A stretch of 64,000 nucleotides of DNA. Origin: Marinobacter oulmenensis. GTDB taxonomy: Bacteria; Pseudomonadota; Gammaproteobacteria; Pseudomonadales; Oleiphilaceae. This document shows positions 61,544 through 64,000 of this stretch, piece by piece. The DNA is taken from the NCBI RefSeq assembly GCF_014201735.1, contig NZ_JACHFE010000001.1:248001-312000 (forward strand), written 5' to 3'. Position numbers and translations under genes: made by a program. A model generated the notes under the pieces. It did not search any database and had not been told where the DNA came from. It saw only the letters and a list, made by a program, of their open reading frames with translations. Numbering within the stretch: position 1 is the first letter of the stretch; every line of letters begins with the position of its first letter.

Positions 61544-63499
61544 ATGCTGCCCTTCCGTATTGTTGATCGAATCAAGTTTGTTGTTGAGCGCCAACTGGTA
61601 AAGGGGGCCGGCTTCCAGTTGCTGGTGGTGGGCCTGTTTATCGCCCTGATCTCCCTGATCGGCGGGCTGCTGGTTATCCTGCCCCACGCCGGGAAATTTG
61701 AAAGCGTCAGTGATGCCATCTGGTGGGCATTCCTGCGGCTGACCGATCCCGGCTACCTGGGGGATGATGTCGGCACCTGGCAGCGGGTGGTCTCGACCCT
61801 CCTGACCATCTCCGGCTATGTGGTGTTCATGGGCACGCTGGTGGCGATCCTGACCCGCTGGCTGATTGCCAAGATGGAGGATCTGGAACGGGGGCTGACA
61901 CCGGTCACCCTGAAAAACCACATTGTGGTGCTGGGCTGGACCGCCCAGACGCCGCCCCTGGTGGCGGAACTGTTTGGCTCCTCCGCCCGGATGGCGCGTT
62001 TCCTGGAGAAGCACGACACCCAGAAACTGCGGCTGGTGGTGCTGGCGGATGAGGCCGGCGCCACCCAGTTGCATGAACTGGCCAGTGAGCCCGGCATCCG
62101 CCGGCGGGCGCGGGAGGTGATTCTTCGCAGCGGTTCGGCCCTGCAACCGGAAGCCCTGCACCGGGTGGCCTGTCTGGAGGCCGCCGCCGTTATTGTGCCC
62201 AGTCAGGTGCAGGGGGCAGATTCACTGGTCCCGGCCGACGTCGAGACCGTCAAAGCATTGCTATCGATTGCTGCCGAAGCACGCCACCTGTCGTCGGCGT
62301 TGCCTTTTGTGGTCGCCGAAATCCAGGACATGCGCAAGCTCGCCGTGATCGAGCGGGCGTACCCCGGCCCCGTCGAGGTAGTCGCCGGCGATGCCACCAT
62401 CAGCAGGCTTATGGTCCAGAACGTCCTGCACCCGAATCTGTCCGAGGTCTACAACGAACTGCTGACGGCCGGCACCGGTAATGAGATCTTCGTGCGCGGG
62501 GGCGAGACTGCCGAGGGGCAGACAGTGGCCGGCCTGGCGGCCCGGCGGCCGGATGCCATTGTACTGGGCCTGTTGCGCCCGGAGGCGTCGGGCCAGGGCT
62601 GGCGGATGGACATGCCGGCGCGGACCGATGCAGTGATCCGGCCCGAGGATCGGGTGGTGCTTCTGGCAAGGGATTATGAAGATACCGGGCCCGATCCCAA
62701 GGCCGCGTTGTTGCCTGAAATCGAGCGCCAGGCGCCTCGCCCGTCTGCGCCCAGGGAGCGGGCCAGCCAGCGGGTGCTGGTGCTGGGCTGGAATCGCCGC
62801 GTGCCGAGCCTGGTTACCGAGTTCGCCAGCTACACCGATCGCGAGTTCAGTCTCGATCTGGTGTCAGTGATTCCCATGGAGGAAAGGCAGCGCGAGCTTG
62901 ATCGCTATGGCTCGGATCTGGCCCGGGTCAACGGCCGTCTGCTGGATGCGGACTATATGGTCGAAGAAGACCTGAAGCGGCTGGAGCCGGCCGGTTACGA
63001 CACGGTGCTGTTGCTCAGCAGTGACCGGATCGGTTCCGATGAGGAAGCGGATGCCCGGGCCATGGTGGGCTACCTGCAGTTGGAGGAAATCCTCCGGGAA
63101 GGCAATGCCCGTCCTAATGTGATCATGGAACTGAGTGACCCGGATAACCGCCATCTGCTCTACGGCCACCAGAGCGAAATGCTGATCAGCCCGATGATCC
63201 TGAGCCATGTGCTGGCCCAGGTGGCCCTGCGCCGTGAGCTTCGGCTGGTGCTGGACGAGCTGTTTACCCAGGGGGGCGCCGAGATCCAGTTCCGGGACCC
63301 GGCGGATTACCCGTTGCCCGCCAGCGCTGATTTCCGGGTGGTCGAAAAAACCGTGGCTGCCGAAGGTGAGGTGGCTTTGGGGGTATTCCGGGCCAAAGCC
63401 AATGAACAGGGGCGTCACCTGCAGCTGAATCCTCCCCGCAACCTCTATCTGGAACTCACTGCATCCGACCGTCTGGTGGTGCTTTGCCACACTGGCTAG
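61544..63499 (+). CDS. CASTOR/POLLUX-like ion channel
   Basis: Membrane protein of 651 residues with a short N-terminal channel part and two large cytoplasmic nucleotide-binding-like domains. Helices at about 25-45 (FQLLVVGLFIALISLIGGLL) and 88-110 flank a pore loop, AIWWAFLRLTDPGYLGDDVG. The first RCK-like domain begins NHIVVLGWTAQTPPLVAELF and the second RVLVLGWNRRVPSLVTEFA. This is the outline of plant CASTOR/POLLUX and their bacterial relatives. The ATG at 61544 has GGATGAG upstream; longer starts overlap SulP. It lies 67 bases after the SulP gene, so co-transcription is likely. Confidence 0.88.
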   Translation: MLPFRIVDRIKFVVERQLVKGAGFQLLVVGLFIALISLIGGLLVILPHAGKFESVSDAIWWAFLRLTDPGYLGDDVGTWQRVVSTLLTISGYVVFMGTLVAILTRWLIAKMEDLERGLTPVTLKNHIVVLGWTAQTPPLVAELFGSSARMARFLEKHDTQKLRLVVLADEAGATQLHELASEPGIRRRAREVILRSGSALQPEALHRVACLEAAAVIVPSQVQGADSLVPADVETVKALLSIAAEARHLSSALPFVVAEIQDMRKLAVIERAYPGPVEVVAGDATISRLMVQNVLHPNLSEVYNELLTAGTGNEIFVRGGETAEGQTVAGLAARRPDAIVLGLLRPEASGQGWRMDMPARTDAVIRPEDRVVLLARDYEDTGPDPKAALLPEIERQAPRPSAPRERASQRVLVLGWNRRVPSLVTEFASYTDREFSLDLVSVIPMEERQRELDRYGSDLARVNGRLLDADYMVEEDLKRLEPAGYDTVLLLSSDRIGSDEEADARAMVGYLQLEEILREGNARPNVIMELSDPDNRHLLYGHQSEMLISPMILSHVLAQVALRRELRLVLDELFTQGGAEIQFRDPADYPLPASADFRVVEKTVAAEGEVALGVFRAKANEQGRHLQLNPPRNLYLELTASDRLVVLCHTG

Positions 63500-63528
63500 G
63501 AGTGCGCTGTGTATTCACGGTAAAAATG

Positions 63529-63555
63529 TTGAAAATACACCATATAAATTTCAAT
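63529..63555. promoter_or_regulatory. inverted repeat upstream of isocitrate lyase
   Basis: TTGAAA (63529-63534) and TTTCAA (63550-63555) around an AT-rich centre, 138 bases before the aceA ATG. Could be an operator for a glyoxylate regulator; weak evidence. Confidence 0.25.
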
Positions 63556-63692
63556 TATAAAATAAGAGAAACTAAAGTAGCCAATAACGTCATCGCCTGC
63601 CCGTATTCCTGAGCAGGCAGTTGGCTTCGGATGCTGCCCGGCAGCAGCTTTTCCGCACCGTTTGAACATAAAACGTAGAAAGGACAGAGACC

Positions 63693-64000
63693 ATGCCTTA
63701 CGCACAAGACGTCGACCAGATTGCTTCCATCCTGAAGCAGAACCCGACCTGGAATGCCATCAACCCGAAGCACGCTGCCCGCATGCGCGCCCAGAACAAG
63801 TTCAAGACTGGTCTGGACATCGCCAAGTACACCGCCAAGATCATGCGCGAAGATATGGCGAACTATGACAAGGACAGCTCCCAGTACACCCAGTCCCTGG
63901 GTTGCTGGCATGGCTTCATCGGTCAGCAGAAAATGCTGTCCATCAAGAAGCACTTCGGCACCACCAAACGCCGTTACCTGTACCTCTCCGGCTGGATGGT
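63693..64000 (+). CDS. aceA: isocitrate lyase, 3'-truncated by the window
   Basis: First 102 residues of isocitrate lyase, which cleaves isocitrate to succinate and glyoxylate in the glyoxylate shunt. The visible part (NPKHAARMRAQNKFKTGLDI, SSQYTQSLGCWHGFIGQQKM, KKHFGTTKRRYLYLSGWMV) matches the longer Pseudomonas/Acinetobacter-type enzyme of about 530 residues rather than the E. coli type. The catalytic loop lies outside the window. AGGA lies about nine bases before the ATG. The 193-base upstream region is AT-rich and holds an inverted repeat. Confidence 0.93.
   Translation, partial: MPYAQDVDQIASILKQNPTWNAINPKHAARMRAQNKFKTGLDIAKYTAKIMREDMANYDKDSSQYTQSLGCWHGFIGQQKMLSIKKHFGTTKRRYLYLSGWM

Noticed and set aside
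1..64000. Search by eye for tRNA, rRNA, CRISPR arrays, prophage, transposase or toxin-antitoxin pairs
   Set aside because: None seen; the single RHH protein has no toxin partner next to it.

Overview
The window looks like chromosomal DNA of a GC-rich marine gammaproteobacterium, most like Marinobacter. This is inferred from gene order (rpe-gph-trpE; lptD-surA-pdxA-rsmA-apaH), a very acidic porin, TRAP and RND transporters and general protein style; no database search was possible. I see no rRNA, tRNA, CRISPR array, prophage or insertion sequence.

Left part (1-12030): a single-direction catabolic cluster with visibly lower GC than the rest. It holds the end of a 2-oxoacid dehydrogenase E2, an acyl-CoA dehydrogenase, an acyl-CoA ligase, an MmgE/PrpD-family protein, a branched-chain-amino-acid-type ABC importer (binding protein, permease, a permease-ATPase fusion, second ATPase), a dihydrolipoamide dehydrogenase and a TetR regulator. 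Together they suggest import, CoA activation, dehydrogenation and oxidative decarboxylation of an unidentified carboxylic acid.

Middle (12114-31752): housekeeping genes. On the minus strand are rpe-gph-trpE and the amgK-murU-djlA-like operon (cell-wall sugar recycling). On the plus strand is a tightly packed run: lptD-surA-pdxA-rsmA-apaH-DUF423-thiS-thiG-slmA. A large intergenic inverted repeat separates slmA from an inositol-phosphatase-like gene, followed by an aminotransferase, a PstS-like/OmpA fusion and a DUF3301 protein.

Right part (32005-64000): a PAS-GGDEF-EAL protein, an AraC regulator behind an unusual interleaved stem structure, an RND efflux operon, a small membrane-anchored J protein and a short secretin-like protein. 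DAHP synthase follows, preceded by a previously unmarked leader peptide full of Phe, Trp and Tyr codons plus a terminator, that is, an attenuator. Then come a LysE exporter, a second lipoamide-dehydrogenase-like flavoprotein, a Dps-type ferritin, a large lipoprotein behind Pho-box-like repeats, DUF2057, a porin, a geranylgeranyl-reductase-like flavoprotein, a TRAP transporter, a MotAB-like pair, a GH84 enzyme, SIMPL, macro-domain and ChaN proteins, a ribbon-helix-helix protein, a SulP permease, a CASTOR/POLLUX-like channel and the start of isocitrate lyase.

The most interesting signal is the aromatic-amino-acid attenuator upstream of DAHP synthase (40685-40962). Next are the low-GC catabolic cluster, the 102-bp inverted-repeat element, the interleaved stems before the AraC gene, and several candidate operators and one candidate small RNA.
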